Assembly: GCF_905147365.1 (NCBI RefSeq)
Contig: NC_056418.1
Coordinates: 2,014,001 to 2,078,000, forward strand
Direction: 5' to 3'
DNA from: Aricia agestis
Taxonomy: Eukaryota; Arthropoda; Insecta; Lepidoptera; Lycaenidae
Length of the DNA stretch: 64,000 bases
Shown here: positions 42,096 to 52,867 of the stretch, in pieces
Layout of the letters: each line of letters starts with the position of its first letter
How positions within the stretch are numbered: position 1 is the first letter of the stretch
Translations under genes and position numbers: made by a program
The notes under the pieces: model-generated
Seen by the model: the letters and a program-made list of their open reading frames with translations, nothing else
Told to the model about the DNA's origin: nothing
Database searches by the model: none

Positions 42096-42561
42096 GTACT
42101 CACATACGGTTTTGCTCGATTGAGCAATCATGTTTGACAACCTCTGTGGCTCAGTGGTGAGCGCGTCGGTAGCTCAACCCGGAGGTCGCGGGTTCGAATC
42201 CCGCCGACGGAACAAAGAGTTTTCAAAGTTCCCGGGTCTGGATGTGTATTAAATATGTGTATGATATAATAAAAATCTTAAATATATGTATAGTATAAAG
42301 GTATTAAATATATTTCCGTTGTCTGGTACCTGTAACACAAGTCCTTTAGGTACTTAGCACGGGGCCAGACTGACGTGGTGTGAAGCGTCCATAGATATAA
42401 AAAAATAAATATAAATGTAGAGTAAAAACCACGGCTCGGGCTTTCGTACACACATTCAGCATTGCTCGATAGTTTTACTCCTGTTCGAAAGAAATTAGCT
42501 ACGAATAATAAAAACTAGTGTCAAAAAATTGTCAAGCCGGCTCGAAACCGTATGTGAGTAC
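42096..42561. mobile_element. MITE split by a tRNA-derived SINE
   Basis: GTACTCACATACGGTTTTGC and GGCTCGAAACCGTATGTGAG(TAC) form inverted ends. A SINE occupies about 42136-42420. Confidence 0.8.
42136..42420 (+). mobile_element. tRNA-derived SINE
   Basis: Box A TGGCTCAGTGGTGAGCGC and box B GGTTCGAATCCCGCC are well preserved, followed by a body with GTTTTCAAAGTTCCCGGGTC, a TACTTAGCACGGGGCCAG segment and an A/T tail. Its head resembles tRNA but the anticodon arm is not a standard fold. Confidence 0.85.
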
Positions 42562-42750
42562 ATTAGGCTGGTTTTAAACTTGTACCGAGCGCGAGGCCGT
42601 CAGCGCTGATGGTTCGAGATGTGAAGTATAAGTATGAAATAATTATTGTTGAAAGCGTTTTCGAACAACTAGTAGCGGTTTGTGCTGATATTTCTTACAT
42701 TGGTGTCAGCGCTGACGATCAGCGAGCAGTCAGCGTGGGAACTAAAATAA

Positions 42751-42892
42751 GCCTTAGGGAGATCGCAGACGACAGACTTTTTGTGCGATCGAGTCTGCGG
42801 CGCCCATACAGTCGGCATGGCCGCGCCTCGCCGACTGTATCGGCGCCTCAGACTCCATCGCACAAAAAGTCTGTCGTCTGCGATCCCATAAG
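42751..42892. mobile_element. Fold-back MITE with 30-bp arms
   Basis: GATCGCAGACGACAGACTTT (left) and AAAGTCTGTCGTCTGCGATC (right) are perfect complements. The centre has a second inverted pair (CATACAGTCGGC/GCCGACTGTAT). Confidence 0.9.
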
Positions 42893-43414
42893 GATTGTGA
42901 CTCTAACATATTTTGTAGTATAACACCAACATACTTTTAATGAATTCACAAGTAGTACTGTCCTATGACGTGAAAATGCTTAAATCGCAAGTATATTTAC
43001 TCTAAACTTTGAACCAATATACCGTAACAGTTCGAGTTAAAAAAAACGTGCAAAGTTATATTTTGTACATGAGCACGAAAATATGTCTTTTTTTTTATTT
43101 ACATTGGAGTAACACTTTACAAAATCAAATAAAATGGAATATTTTGTATGACAATGTCTAATAGTATGTTTATTATATTTTTACTATTATTGATGAAATG
43201 AAACTGTCAAAATATCGTCATCGGAAATTTATCAAATACTTGTACAGCTCCTATTTTTTGTAATAACTGCGAAAAAAATAATTAATCATAATTTTGTGTA
43301 TAATAAGGTCTAAGTGTGTATGATAGATGGATGAATTTAATGTTCTTAGCGCCTTACGACTCTTATTATAAAGTGATCAAAAAGATCTATATTTGTAAGT
43401 CTAGACTCTAGAGT

Positions 43415-43522
43415 AATAAATACTTTAAGGAACGTACTGGTTTTATTTGTATCGTTTTTTGTCACATTTATGCGACGTAATCAAAAATAAAACTACAGTA
43501 AACATAATTCTACTTTTTTATT
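43415..43522. terminator. Candidate convergent polyadenylation signals
   Basis: AATAAA on the plus strand at 43415 and 43486, and AATAAA on the minus strand at 43522-43517 and about 43447-43442, fall within 110 bp between the two convergent genes. GT-rich sequence follows 43415. Use is inferred. Confidence 0.35.
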
Positions 43523-44147
43523 TTAACGTCGTCAAATAATATCTTAAAAGAGGTTAAGATACATAAGGTTTTTTAAATAAAAAATTAGTGAAGTCGCTTA
43601 TATGCAATATATTGTGTTACTTTAAAATTATTATAATTAAAGAATTACGCATAGATTGCAAGCGAACTAGCGACGATAAATTAGGTTCGCTTAAAAATAA
43701 TATCAATGAAAATACTTACAAAATATAACAATAATAATGACGAAAACAATGTCAAAACATAACGTCAATACTTAAAACGGAGGAATAACTTGTAAAACAT
43801 GTATAAAACTACACTAAATTACATAAAACTTGGCACTTCACCCTCCAACAAAGTTATACAGAAGTCCAATTTTTGCAACTACTTGTTTCAAGTAAAATAA
43901 AATTTTGTTTGTATTTGAATAGGCTTTGAAATTCCTCGACGGATTTTGATTAGGTTGACACAGATATAAAGTAGACCACGGAAATTACAGGCGTCTTTTT
44001 ATCATTGGAAAAGTTGTGATTCGGCGGAATGTTCTATAACAGACTGTCATAGGATATTATTATGAATAGTTACAAAATTTGTGCTTCGCATATCTTAACA
44101 TTGTGAAAACAATAATACATACTTATTATGGCAAAGATTGGGAATAA
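43523..44147. other. Intergenic or 3' UTR sequence
   Basis: AT-rich sequence between the convergent genes; no element boundary or coding segment seen. Confidence 0.4.
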
Positions 44148-44298
44148 GGATGCGTTTCCACTGAAGCGGAGCGGAGCTTAGCGGTGCCCGAATTGACCAA
44201 TCGTGCTATTCCAGCGAAATGACAGCGAAGATTTCGAGCATGGTGATTGGTCAATTCGGCAACGCTAAGCTCCGCTCCGCTTCAGTGGAAACGCGGCC
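44148..44298. mobile_element. Fold-back MITE family M4, copy 2 (TAA-flanked)
   Basis: GCGTTTCCACTGAAGCGGAG and CTCCGCTTCAGTGGAAACGC bound the element, with TAA at 44145-44147 and 44299-44301. Related to 39304-39483 but with shorter arms. Confidence 0.88.
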
Positions 44299-44309
44299 TA
44301 AATACTGGA

Positions 44310-44475
44310 ATGTACCATCGAAGAAATTGATTCATAGGTAGTTGGCAGACCTACGTCGTTTGGTCGGATTAGTTAGTTATGATCTGTCGGATATGGGTTG
44401 GACATAATGCGACCAAATAACATAGGCGATAGGTCCAGCATCTGCATTTGAATCAAATTCTCTGATAGTATAATC
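44310..44475. mobile_element. MITE family M3, copy 2
   Basis: TGTACCATCGAAGAAATTGA, GGTCGGATTAGTTAGTTA and GCGACCAAATAACATAGG match the family at 37789. Confidence 0.6.
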
Positions 44476-45016
44476 AAAAAGAACATTTTTCTTTATACTA
44501 TTTTAACACAAAGGAAGTGACGATACCAATTACCAAGGAAGGCTATTGCTCGTATTTCAGAGAAAATATTACCAACTTCTTTCTTCTTCTTTCGTCAAAT
44601 CGAGCCGAGTTAGATCCTAATTTCTTCATAAATTGTTCAAATGTTTCTGAAATACGGTTTCGCTTAATAATTGTCAACTTTTACGCAAGGTCAGATAGTT
44701 TTAATTGTATAAAATGTGTTTTCTATACCTCATAGAAACGCTGAAGAGATTTATCGCGATAGTCGCAACTTGGAGGGAATCAATTTTTTAATTTTGAGCT
44801 CCAAAGGACGAATTAATATCTACAGAACACTAGTTCCGTTAATTTTGAACATAACAGTAACGCTACTGTTCCTCTTATTTCCACGACGGTCAGAAACATA
44901 CCGTACTCCTACAGAACTACGTTAGTCGGTGGGGTCGCTCCGTGAGTGTACTGCACTGAAACACGGCACCGTGTCGGACGCTAGTCCTAGTCACTAGTGT
45001 TACTGGTGTCGGGCGG

Positions 45017-45756
45017 CTACAGCAGGCGGTAGGTCCACAGCGACAGCGGGCTCTGCAGCAGCGCCACGTGCGGCGGCTCCTTCCCGCCCACCAGCAGCAG
45101 GTGCAGCCTGCCCCCGCCCCCCGCCGCCCGCCCGCCGCGCAGCTCCCGCAGCTCGATGTCGCCGTTGCCCGAGTCCGGCGTCAGCGCCGCGCCCAGCCCC
45201 TCCACGTCGGGGCCCAGGTAGTGCGGGTTGCTGAAGCCGGACGCCGGCCGGAACACGCGCTCGGCGCTTGCGTAGTCCGACGTGTCCTCCTCGCCGGCCG
45301 CCGGCGTGAAGCGCACCGCGCGCGTCCGCCGCAGCTCCTCCTCCTCCTCCGAGTCCAGGTACACGAGACGCGCCGCCTCCGCCGGCGTCAGCACCGGCGT
45401 CGGCAGCGCGACGTCCGCGAAGTCCGGCACCGAGGTGCGGTCGCGCGCCACGTCGCAGCGCGTCGCGTCGATGGCGTGCGCCGACCGCGACTTGGCCAGC
45501 GCCGAGCGCTCGAGGCTCTCAGTGGAGTCGCGCTCGGGCGCCAGCACGCTGTATGCGCACCGCGTGCCGCGCCGCCGGAAGCTCGACAGCTTGGAGATCT
45601 CGCGCAGGAAGCCGGCGGGCGGCTCAGGGCGCGGCGGGCGGGCGGGCGCGGGCGCGGACTCCCCCCGCCCCCCTCCGCCCACCAGCAGGGCGCAGCCGTC
45701 CACGCGCGCCGACGGCCACTGCGGCGCGTACTCCATCTGCTCCCACGTCTCCGTCG
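45017..45756 (-). CDS. Kelch gene last exon: split blade 6 and C terminus
   Basis: The acceptor TGTTCCCACAG opens 740 bp. It begins TETWEQMEYAPQWPSARVDG with strand ALLVGGGG. About 170 residues rich in A, R, P and S, with an acidic LDSEEEEEL tract, then interrupt the blade, and HLLLVGG ... SLWTYRLL closes it before the TAG. The exon is very GC-rich, which creates long open frames on the other strand and frames (45068-45784, 45282-45791); I treat those as shadows. Confidence 0.87.
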
Positions 45757-48700
45757 CTGTGGGAACACAGAAGTTAGCTTATAGAAGTTAGATAGATGTC
45801 CTCATATTATATGAACCAAAGAGAATAATATGAACTTCAGCCATTTTATTATATAACTTTGATAAGCATGAACTACATTACTACATTGCTTATGGTACAT
45901 AATTTTGACGTATCATATTTTTAAAAGTTGAATTAAAAAAGTGTGAACTTAAAAATATCAAAGTTACGTAGGTAATAAAGGGGCAGAACTGGAAGCTTAC
46001 CGAAGTGGAAGCGCCACAGCTCGCGGCAGGGGCGGCCATCGCTCTCGCCGCCGAAGATGTAGAGGTGTGCGCCGGCGCGCAGCCCCGCGTGCCCGCACCG
46101 CGCGCTCGGCCACGCCCCGCGAGCGCCGCGCCCGCCAGGACGCACTTGCGTCCACACACGCGTTTCTGTAAAGCGATTTTTTTTATTAGCAGCCTCCAGT
46201 GTCCCACAGCTGGGCAAAGGCCTCCCGTCTTTCTTTCCAAAGTGCATGCTCCTGCCAATACCTCTTTATTCTTTGGTCTATTCTTTGGGTGGCTCACGAC
46301 CCATTGGTCGATTCCCGCATTGGTACAACTGCTGCCTTAGGTACTCCCAACAGAATCAGATTCGAATCGAGAATCGTATCAGCTAGACCTCAAAGCTTTT
46401 ACTACTTCCGGGCTCCGGCATACATACTAGCGCAAAATCGTGCTGCGGCTCAATTTGGAACTAATTCGATCTCAACGGCTTTTCCCACTCCTGACAGCTA
46501 TACTAGCGCACGATCTTTCTGCGACTCAATTTGAAACTAATCAGACTCGTAAATCAAAATCGTATCAGTTTTGGGGGTAAGACCGCCGTTTAAGTAATTA
46601 TGTTTACAAGTTTGTCGTCCTTACCAGTGTCATAGTGCCACAGATCAGCGGAGGCGCGCAAGTCGTGTTGTCCGCCGTGCACGTAGAGGCGCGCGCCGAG
46701 CAGCGCCGCAGCGTGGCGGTGGCGCGCCGGCCCCGCGTTCGCCGTGCGCACCAGCTGCCATGACTCCGACTCTGGAATTGGTTCGAATTTACCTTCAGAT
46801 AAGAAATTCGTTTATCTCGCGGGAACCGTAATTTTTTTCGGGATATTAAGTATCCTATGTGCTTTTAATTTCTCAGTAATAATATACACTTTTCATGCAC
46901 TTTTTCCACTTTTATTAATAAACAATTATGTTTTACACGACCGGTTTCGATAAAATCATCATCAGGTGTGATTTTAATTTCAGTAAAATCGGTTCAGCGC
47001 TTGAGCGTGAAAAGGTAACAGACAGATACACTACCGCATTTATAATATTATATTAGTATTGATTATGCTTAGATTTAACTGAATCCAGAACAGTGCAGTT
47101 ACGACTTTGGTTGAAACGGCTGCCTATAAATAGTCGCCATAGGGGTACCTGATAACTTTATTCGAAAGCAATAGGTCTCAAGACAAAAATATGTACCGTA
47201 GTGAAACGCCCACAGCTCATTAGTGGAGCCGCGCAGATCCTTATAGCCGCCGTAGATGAGCAGGCAGTCGCGCAGCCCGTGCGCCGAGTGCCCGCGCCGC
47301 CCCTTGGGGCTCAGCCCAGCCCGCTCCTTTGCCCCCCGCCGCCCCCGAGCTGATAACGTCGTCTGGCCTGGTAGCTTGCGCCATTCCTCTGTCTGAAAGT
47401 GTAAAATGATTATGTTAGGTAAGGACTAAGGCTATTGTCTTGTTTACGTTTCCAAAGGCAAAGAGTACAAAAGTTTATGCGCGTTAAGGCTAGTGTGAAT
47501 CATCAACGCATAGTCAAAGGACGCATTAGTTAATAGGTTCTTAGTCAGTAGTCACTCAACTATTGCAATAGGCCAGGGATGGCGAACCTTTTCGTATCAA
47601 CGTGCCCTTTTCTGAAGAAGTCATAAACGTGCCATTCAATTATTATTTTTTATGGTGACTCGGTGCGTGTTTCATGCCTAATTTGGTGCTTAATATGGGG
47701 AGGTGGATCTAAGTATCTATAACCTTATTTGTTAGTAAAATAATTTCAATACTAGTTTTGTGACCAGTAGCGTGCTACAAATCTTATATCACGTGCCACT
47801 GGTGGCACGCGTGCCATTGGTTCGCTATCCCTGCCTATTGCAGGTGCCACTGGTGGCACGCGTGCCATGGTTCGCTATCCCTGCAATAGGCCTTTCAATC
47901 GGTGTGTCGCGTTGTAAGTCGAACGTCACGACGCGACGTCACTGTCTTATCAATAGACAATGATGTCCAGCAAGCATGGTACCTGCGTATCGTAGATCCA
48001 GAGTGGCGTCTCAGCGGATAGCGCGCCTGCCTCGCCGCCGAACACGTAGAGGCGGGTGCCGTGCGCTGTCGCGCTGTGCTCCTGCAGCGACGGTGGCGGT
48101 TCCCCCCGCGCGCCCAGCCGCTCCCAGATACCGCTCGCTGAAATGTACACAAAAATAACCGTGAAATACCTAACTTTTTTCAAAATCTTATTTTCCATAT
48201 TTGACTATCAAAAAGATAATGATTATTATTCCTCAAAGTAGGAATACTTATTTGTTCGGAATCCACCTTCCCTAATAAGCATTTTTCAGCTTCAGGCCCA
48301 GTTGTCTCCACATGAGATAGATTGTGGCGCCCAACGTGGGGCAAGAAATCTTGTAATCGTAATCGTTACTCAAATTCAAAAGTCATGTGATAACTGATAA
48401 ATAATTGTGGCGCCCAACATGGGGCAAGAAATCTTGTAATCGTAACTCAAATTCAAAAATCTTCCTATCGTATTAAATGGTGCTACATGTTATAAATTGT
48501 GGCGCCCAAAATGGGGCAAGAAATCTAGTAATTGTAACTCAAATTTAAAAGTCTCTCTCCCGAATCAATACGATCTTAAAGACGGATTTTTATCTACAAC
48601 AAAGGCTTCACAAGCAACTTAATCACACGGCCTTGAAGACTAATCTACTAACCTACTGTCACAAGTAGATCTATAAGTTTGTTCTCAAGTCTAGCTCTCG

Positions 48701-49369
48701 TGTCACGTTTCAGCTAAACATCAGTTAGATTGAGTGGCGGCGGCAAAGTTAAGCAGCCCTCGACCTAATTAGCAGCGCGACACTGTCGCCAGTCTACACT
48801 ACAACAACTCAGCAATGATCGTATCTTAAGTTTTTAAGCCTTGTAACGTTAGTTTAAAAATTAAACATAATACAGGGTGTTACAAAAATAAGTGATAATA
48901 CTTTAGGCTGTGTACGTGTTCCTTGTAGAGAGTTCACTGTGAAAGTAGCAGCGCTGAAAGAACAAAAATTTTATTCACTCTTGTATGGGGAAACTCGTGA
49001 CGCTCGGGCCCTTGCCCATACAAAAGTAAAAAAAAAAACGTCACACCCTAAAGTATTATCACTTATTTTTGTTACACACTGTATAAAAGGCGTGAAATTT
49101 AACACATTTCATTTTCTCCTCAAACTTGCAGAAACTTTTACTAAAATATATTTGGTCCTATACCCTCATTGCTTCCCACCCTACTCTCATCCTCATCTGC
49201 CTCTCACCTAGACTATACCGCCAGAAGTCCCGCAGCGGTACAGAGCCGCCCGCGCCTCGCCCGCCCAGTACGTACACGTGTTCGCCCAGCAGCGTCGCTG
49301 AGTGCTTGGCGCGCGCGCAAGGCGCCGCCCGACCCGCGCCGCCGCTCTCAACTACGGACCACATCTCAT
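45017..49369 (-). CDS. Six-blade Kelch propeller protein (5' end incomplete)
   Basis: Joined minus-strand exons: 49369-49208, 48137-47983, 47392-47197, 46771-46625, 46165-46001, 45756-45017. Phases agree at every join and the stop is TAG at 45019-45017. Each of the first five exons carries one Kelch blade: a conserved H/R-x-x-H-A/S-A turn, a hydrophobic strand ending in GG (YVLGGRG, YVFGGEA, LIYGGYK, YVHGGQH, YIFGGES), then a D/E-x-W-x-Y/F motif (DFWRYSL, PLWIYDT, ELWAFHY, DLWHYDT, ELWRFHF) and a W at the start of the next blade (EMWSVV, IWERLG, EWRKLPG, SWQLV, VWTQV, TWEQM). The last exon holds blade 6, split by a disordered insert. Kelch propellers bind protein partners. No BTB, zinc-finger or membrane segment is visible, so I give no family name. 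The start codon is not identified. Confidence 0.87.
46001..46165 (-). CDS. Kelch gene exon, blade 5
   Basis: Acceptor CGCTTTACAG (AG at 46167-46166) and donor GTAAGC. TRVWTQVRPGGRGARG, then RCGHAGLRAGAHLYIFGGES and ELWRFHF. A LINE A-tail ends about 9 nt upstream of the acceptor AG. Confidence 0.87.
46176..46265 (-). mobile_element. LINE 3' end abutting a splice acceptor
   Basis: The minus strand reads GGGAGGCCTTTGCCCAGCTG, TGGGACACTGGAGGCT and GCTAATAAAAAAAA, the widespread moth LINE 3' end. The same motif is at 59159-59205. The A-run ends at 46176. Confidence 0.75.
46625..46771 (-). CDS. Kelch gene exon, blade 4
   Basis: Acceptor CAATTCCAG, donor GTAAGG. SWQLVRTANAGPARHRHAAA, LLGARLYVHGGQHD and DLWHYDT. 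Phase 1 at both ends. Confidence 0.87.
47197..47392 (-). CDS. Kelch gene exon, blade 3
   Basis: Acceptor CACTTTCAG, donor GTACAT. EEWRKLPGQTTLSARGRRG, RRGHSAHGLRDCLLIYGGYK and ELWAFHY. Confidence 0.86.
47574..47883. mobile_element. hAT MITE family H1, copy 2, with doubled right end
   Basis: CAGGGATGGCGAACC ... GGTTCGCTATCCCTG, flanked by CAATAGGC at 47566-47573 and 47884-47891. The last ~45 bp (GGTGGCACGCGTGCCA ... TATCCCTG) occur twice. Confidence 0.9.
47983..48137 (-). CDS. Kelch gene exon, blade 2
   Basis: Acceptor ACATTTCAG, donor GTACCA. SGIWERLGARGEPPPSL, EHSATAHGTRLYVFGGEAG and PLWIYDTQ. Phase 0 at the 3' side. Confidence 0.86.
48290..48560 (+). repeat. Three tandem tRNA-Lys-type primer-binding-site motifs
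   Basis: TGGCGCCCAACGTGGGGC at 48325-48342 is an 18-base complement of a tRNA-Lys 3' end. Variants with one or two changes recur at 48408-48425 and 48500-48517, each followed by AAGAAATCT(T/A)GTAAT and ACTCAAATT. No adjacent gag or pol is present. It looks like the leader of a decayed LTR retroelement, duplicated in tandem. Confidence 0.75.
48561..48870. other. Possible LTR-element leader or LTR remnant
   Basis: Non-coding sequence between the PBS-like array and the MITE at 48871, ending with GTAACGTTAG and an AATTAAACATAATA segment. It could be LTR or leader sequence, but no terminal repeats could be paired. Confidence 0.35.
48871..49084. mobile_element. MITE family M5 (TACAGGGTGT ends), copy 1
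   Basis: TACAGGGTGTTACAAAAATA ... GTGATAATACTTTAGG at the left pairs with CCTAAAGTATTATCACTTAT ... TTACACACTGTA at the right. It lies in the Kelch intron between blades 1 and 2. Confidence 0.88.
49208..49369 (-). CDS. Kelch gene exon, blade 1
   Basis: Acceptor CTATTCCAG (AG at 49371-49370), donor GTGAGA. EMWSVVESGGAGRAAP, AKHSATLLGEHVYVLGGRG and DFWRYSL. The exon begins with two bases of a split codon, so an upstream coding exon ending in phase 1 must exist. Confidence 0.85.
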
Positions 49370-51097
49370 CTGGAATAGAGAAGATGGATTAAAGAAGTGT
49401 CACAGAAGAATTATAGAAGGTGAATTCAGTAAGCTTTTCACCATCGATCACATGACACATCTCATCTTAAATAGACAAATAGGACAATAAACTCTTGTAG
49501 AATGTAATAGAAGAGTTAAAGATTAATTAAATTAGTACCTATTTACATGTGTTTTGGGGTGAATAAACGGCATAGCAGGTCCTACAGCTGGAAAGCCGCG
49601 CTTTTCTGAATACTTACCAAGTGTTGTTTATTTCCTTAAACAACACTTGGTACCTATTGGGTATAGTTTGGTCTCCCAGGTACTAATAATAATTTAACAC
49701 TAGCTATAAGCCAAGCTTTGTGAGGGCTCACGTCGCTTTTCTGCGGGGTAATAATCTTTAAGGCATTTTTTTTTATATTTTAATTAATAGTAACCAAACC
49801 TTGACTGACCGATGATAACACATCTAGTTACATACTAAATAATAATTACTATGTTAAAGCACAAATCAATAGGCGTACCTAATAGTTTTTCCGTAAAGTG
49901 TACCACAACAGTGCTTAGTTTGTGGGATATACTAGGGCTCGCTTCACTCGCCCTGAATGTTATATCTAACGTTGATTTTAAACACACAATGATGCCATTC
50001 AATCCATGAAAATGCGTCTTTGTGTGAGTTCCATTAGGTACTTACACAATATTCCATTATACAGACGGAAACCAGCCTCATTAGGTTGATGTAGGTTTTT
50101 ATTTTTCCCATGAGTTTTATGCAGCTCAGCATTTTACATCTTCTAACGCGACAAAAAGAAAAACTATTTCCCCAATTCACATCATCATCGAACTACGATG
50201 AAAGGAATATTCCTTTCATCTCTTTCTTAAGATTATTTTTAAGATTGCGTGGGGTAGGGGATATCCCCAACCCCACACAATCTTAAGACGGTTCCCCTAG
50301 CTTCAGATGGCCCGATTAATAGAACATGAAATACGTCCCCTAGGGCTAGTTGCTGCCCCAACTCCATCGACAGGAGCGGGGCCTGACGCCGTTTATTAGG
50401 AAGCAAACATTGGTTACATCTAGTCAACATGTTCGACAATGGGGGCTGCTAAGTCTATTTGATTTATTGTTGGGATGATTTCCTGATCTTATGTAGCATT
50501 GCTGATAAAGTAGTAACTGCTACGGTCTTAGTTTTTGCAGTTATGCTCTGGCCATTTTGGTTATAAGCCATCAAACATTTTCTTTAAATACCGTCCAAAT
50601 TCTAGCATAAACTTATTAAAAGGCTAGGTATAAAGTAAGCTAAATGGCTTGTTTATTGTCAACAGAGCAGAATGAAGTCGTCTTTAAAACGACGCCAGAA
50701 ATAAAACCTGCATTAAACATAACCTCAATCCGGCTACACAAATATTTGTTTTTTGAGGTCAAGCCCTTAGGTTTAAAGCCGGATAATTAGTAGCTTCTCG
50801 CCAGAGGGCCGAGGGGTGAACCCTCACGTCACAACAGGGGACGCTCGCGACAGAATATAACCTCACTTATAAATGGAAGTTGTAAAGCTACGTAACGTAA
50901 CATAATTTGATCGTTACTTGTATGCAGTAGGTATATAAAAGGACAGACATGATAAGCTGACATTTTAACGGAGAGGATAAGTTTAATTAGAATTAGCGTT
51001 GATAAAGCAAGTAAAATCTACTTACCTAATTCTACCAAAGTCTTGGTAGAATTAAGTAAATAGATTTTACTTTTTAACCGACTTCCAAAAAGGAGGA
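49370..51097. other. Kelch 5' intron, left part
   Basis: No exon seen. Interrupted palindromes: 49616-49652 (ACCAAGTGTTGTTTA and complement), 50240-50286 (AGATTGCGTGGGGTAGGGG and complement) and 51008-51070 (GTAAAATCTACTTA ... and complement). Confidence 0.5.
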
Positions 51098-51128
51098 GGT
51101 TAGGTTAGGTTAGGTTAGGTTAGGTTAG
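51098..51128 (+). repeat. Interstitial telomere-type (TTAGG)5-6 tract
   Basis: Five full TTAGG units and a partial sixth (51100-51128), after AACCGACTTCCAAAAAGG AGGAGG. TTAGG is the canonical telomere repeat of most insects, including Lepidoptera. Confidence 0.93.
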
Positions 51129-52587
51129 CAGCATGTTCAGCTGTTTATATTTTTTTTTGTTCTACCAATGGACAAGTTTTTGCCATGAGGCTTTATTAGG
51201 ACATAGGTACTGGTATCGAATATTTAATTTCGAGATTTATACTTAAATTAGGTATCTTGATAAAGTACATTTATAAATAAAATCTACATTGCACTAAGTA
51301 GCTCTCAAAGATAGGAATATAAAATTAAATTTTATAAAGTCTGGTATTCCGTTGAAATTCTATTTGCTTTCGTTGCGTTGTTGACCACGTAACGACGCTC
51401 TCGGCGCCGGGGGGTGTTGGAGGCGGGAGGTGGGAGGTGCTAGGACGTGCCGGGAGGTGCGGTGAGGTGGTTATCCTCTCGTCCCGCAGGAGGGTTTAAT
51501 TGAGGAGGTTTGTGAGCACTTAGCGCGGGTTGATGTCATTATCTCCGATATGTGCAGGATGCAATAATTGGAGGCTTTTGTTTCTGTGCCATTAAAAATT
51601 CAATAATTTCTTTCGCGATATTTTATTAATAAGTTTAACAATGTTCAATATACCTGATTAACCCACTTTTTGTTGAACGTGCTATAGGTTGCATATTATT
51701 AGCTGCAGAGCTATGATCCGTGTATTGAATTCGTGTGATATTTAATTTTTACAAGTCCACTTTCTCTTCTCTACTCTCTCGCCAGTGTGTGTGTTAGTCG
51801 TGAATGTATGAAGGTATGAAATTTTGAGAAAAACAAAGCAAAATGCACCCCTGCTTGTACGATGGGGAACATGTAATGGCCGCGAATCCGCGAGAAAAAA
51901 GTAATTTTGTGCGTTGTAAAGGTGGCTATCCGATCTTCGCCGCAAGCGACCGTGACTGACAAAATTCAAATAAAATGCCAATTTATGACTTACAGTGGCT
52001 CCCAAAGTGATAATGCGCATATTTTTCGTAATTCTTCGGCAACGGTCGTATTTCTCGAGCGTCGGAAGACGTCGCTGCAAACGCTGTTTTAAACTTAACT
52101 TTAAGAAAAACAGCGTTACCATGGTAACGCCGCGATGGCTAACCGGTGAGCTTTTGCCACCGGCTATATGATATTTACTTCTATTTCCTTTGAACAAGGT
52201 GCAAAATGCAAGTTTCATAGATTCGGGTGTTATCGTGATTACGACAATTAGCGAAGATTTCCATGCGCATTATTAATTTGGGAGTACCTATATAACTGTA
52301 CACCAGATTTCATTTTCTACCGACATTAATGGTCTAGCGACCTTGTAGCCTAGGTCATAAAGTAGGTAAGTATTTATTTTATTTTTTTGTCAGTTGTAGT
52401 TGCCTCGGCAAGATCGGAAAGTCACCTTAAGTGTTGCTATAAAAAGCGGCGAGTGAGCAAACAGCTATTGCAGTAAGCCTTCAGGCATTCAGCTCTATTA
52501 CAACCCCTACTCCCCTTTCGTTACAAATGTGGATGTACTTTTGTTGGCTGAAAGCAGCCAGTACATGTAGGTAGATGGCTAAACCTA
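51129..52587. other. Kelch 5' intron, no resolved feature
   Basis: 51420-51480 is G-rich. The minus open frame 52218-51742 has no recognisable domain. Nothing else is supported. Confidence 0.4.
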
Positions 52588-52695
52588 ACGGCCGCACTCA
52601 GTGAATTTTAATGACTTGACTTAATGAAGAGTTTGACAGAAAAAGTGTCGGATCATGTAAAGGTAATCATCAAAATTCTCTGATTGCGGCCGTTG
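52588..52695. mobile_element. Small MITE
   Basis: ACGGCCGCACTCAGTGAATT (left) is inverted at AATTCTCTGATTGCGGCCGT (right). About 108 bp. Confidence 0.82.
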
Positions 52696-52867
52696 CAGAG
52701 ATAGACTTTGAAAACATTTTATTGCTAAAATAAGATATGGCGCTAAAACATGTGCATAAATTCCTTTGTTTTGCTTTTGTGTGGCGTGCTTATTTTACAT
52801 CTAATATATTCAATTTTTTGTACATTTGTTAATTTACGTTGCTCTTTTTTGGATTTTTGGATTGGTC

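Noticed and set aside
42136..42215. A functional tRNA gene
   Set aside because: The polymerase III boxes are good but the cloverleaf is incomplete and a SINE body follows; a relative lies at 26400.
45068..45791. Three long plus-strand open frames opposite the Kelch last exon
   Set aside because: They mirror a GC-rich exon, are arginine/alanine-rich, and have no domain; the minus frame continues the propeller.
51742..52218. 158-residue minus-strand open frame
   Set aside because: No recognisable motif, AT-rich codon pattern, no splice partners; likely chance.
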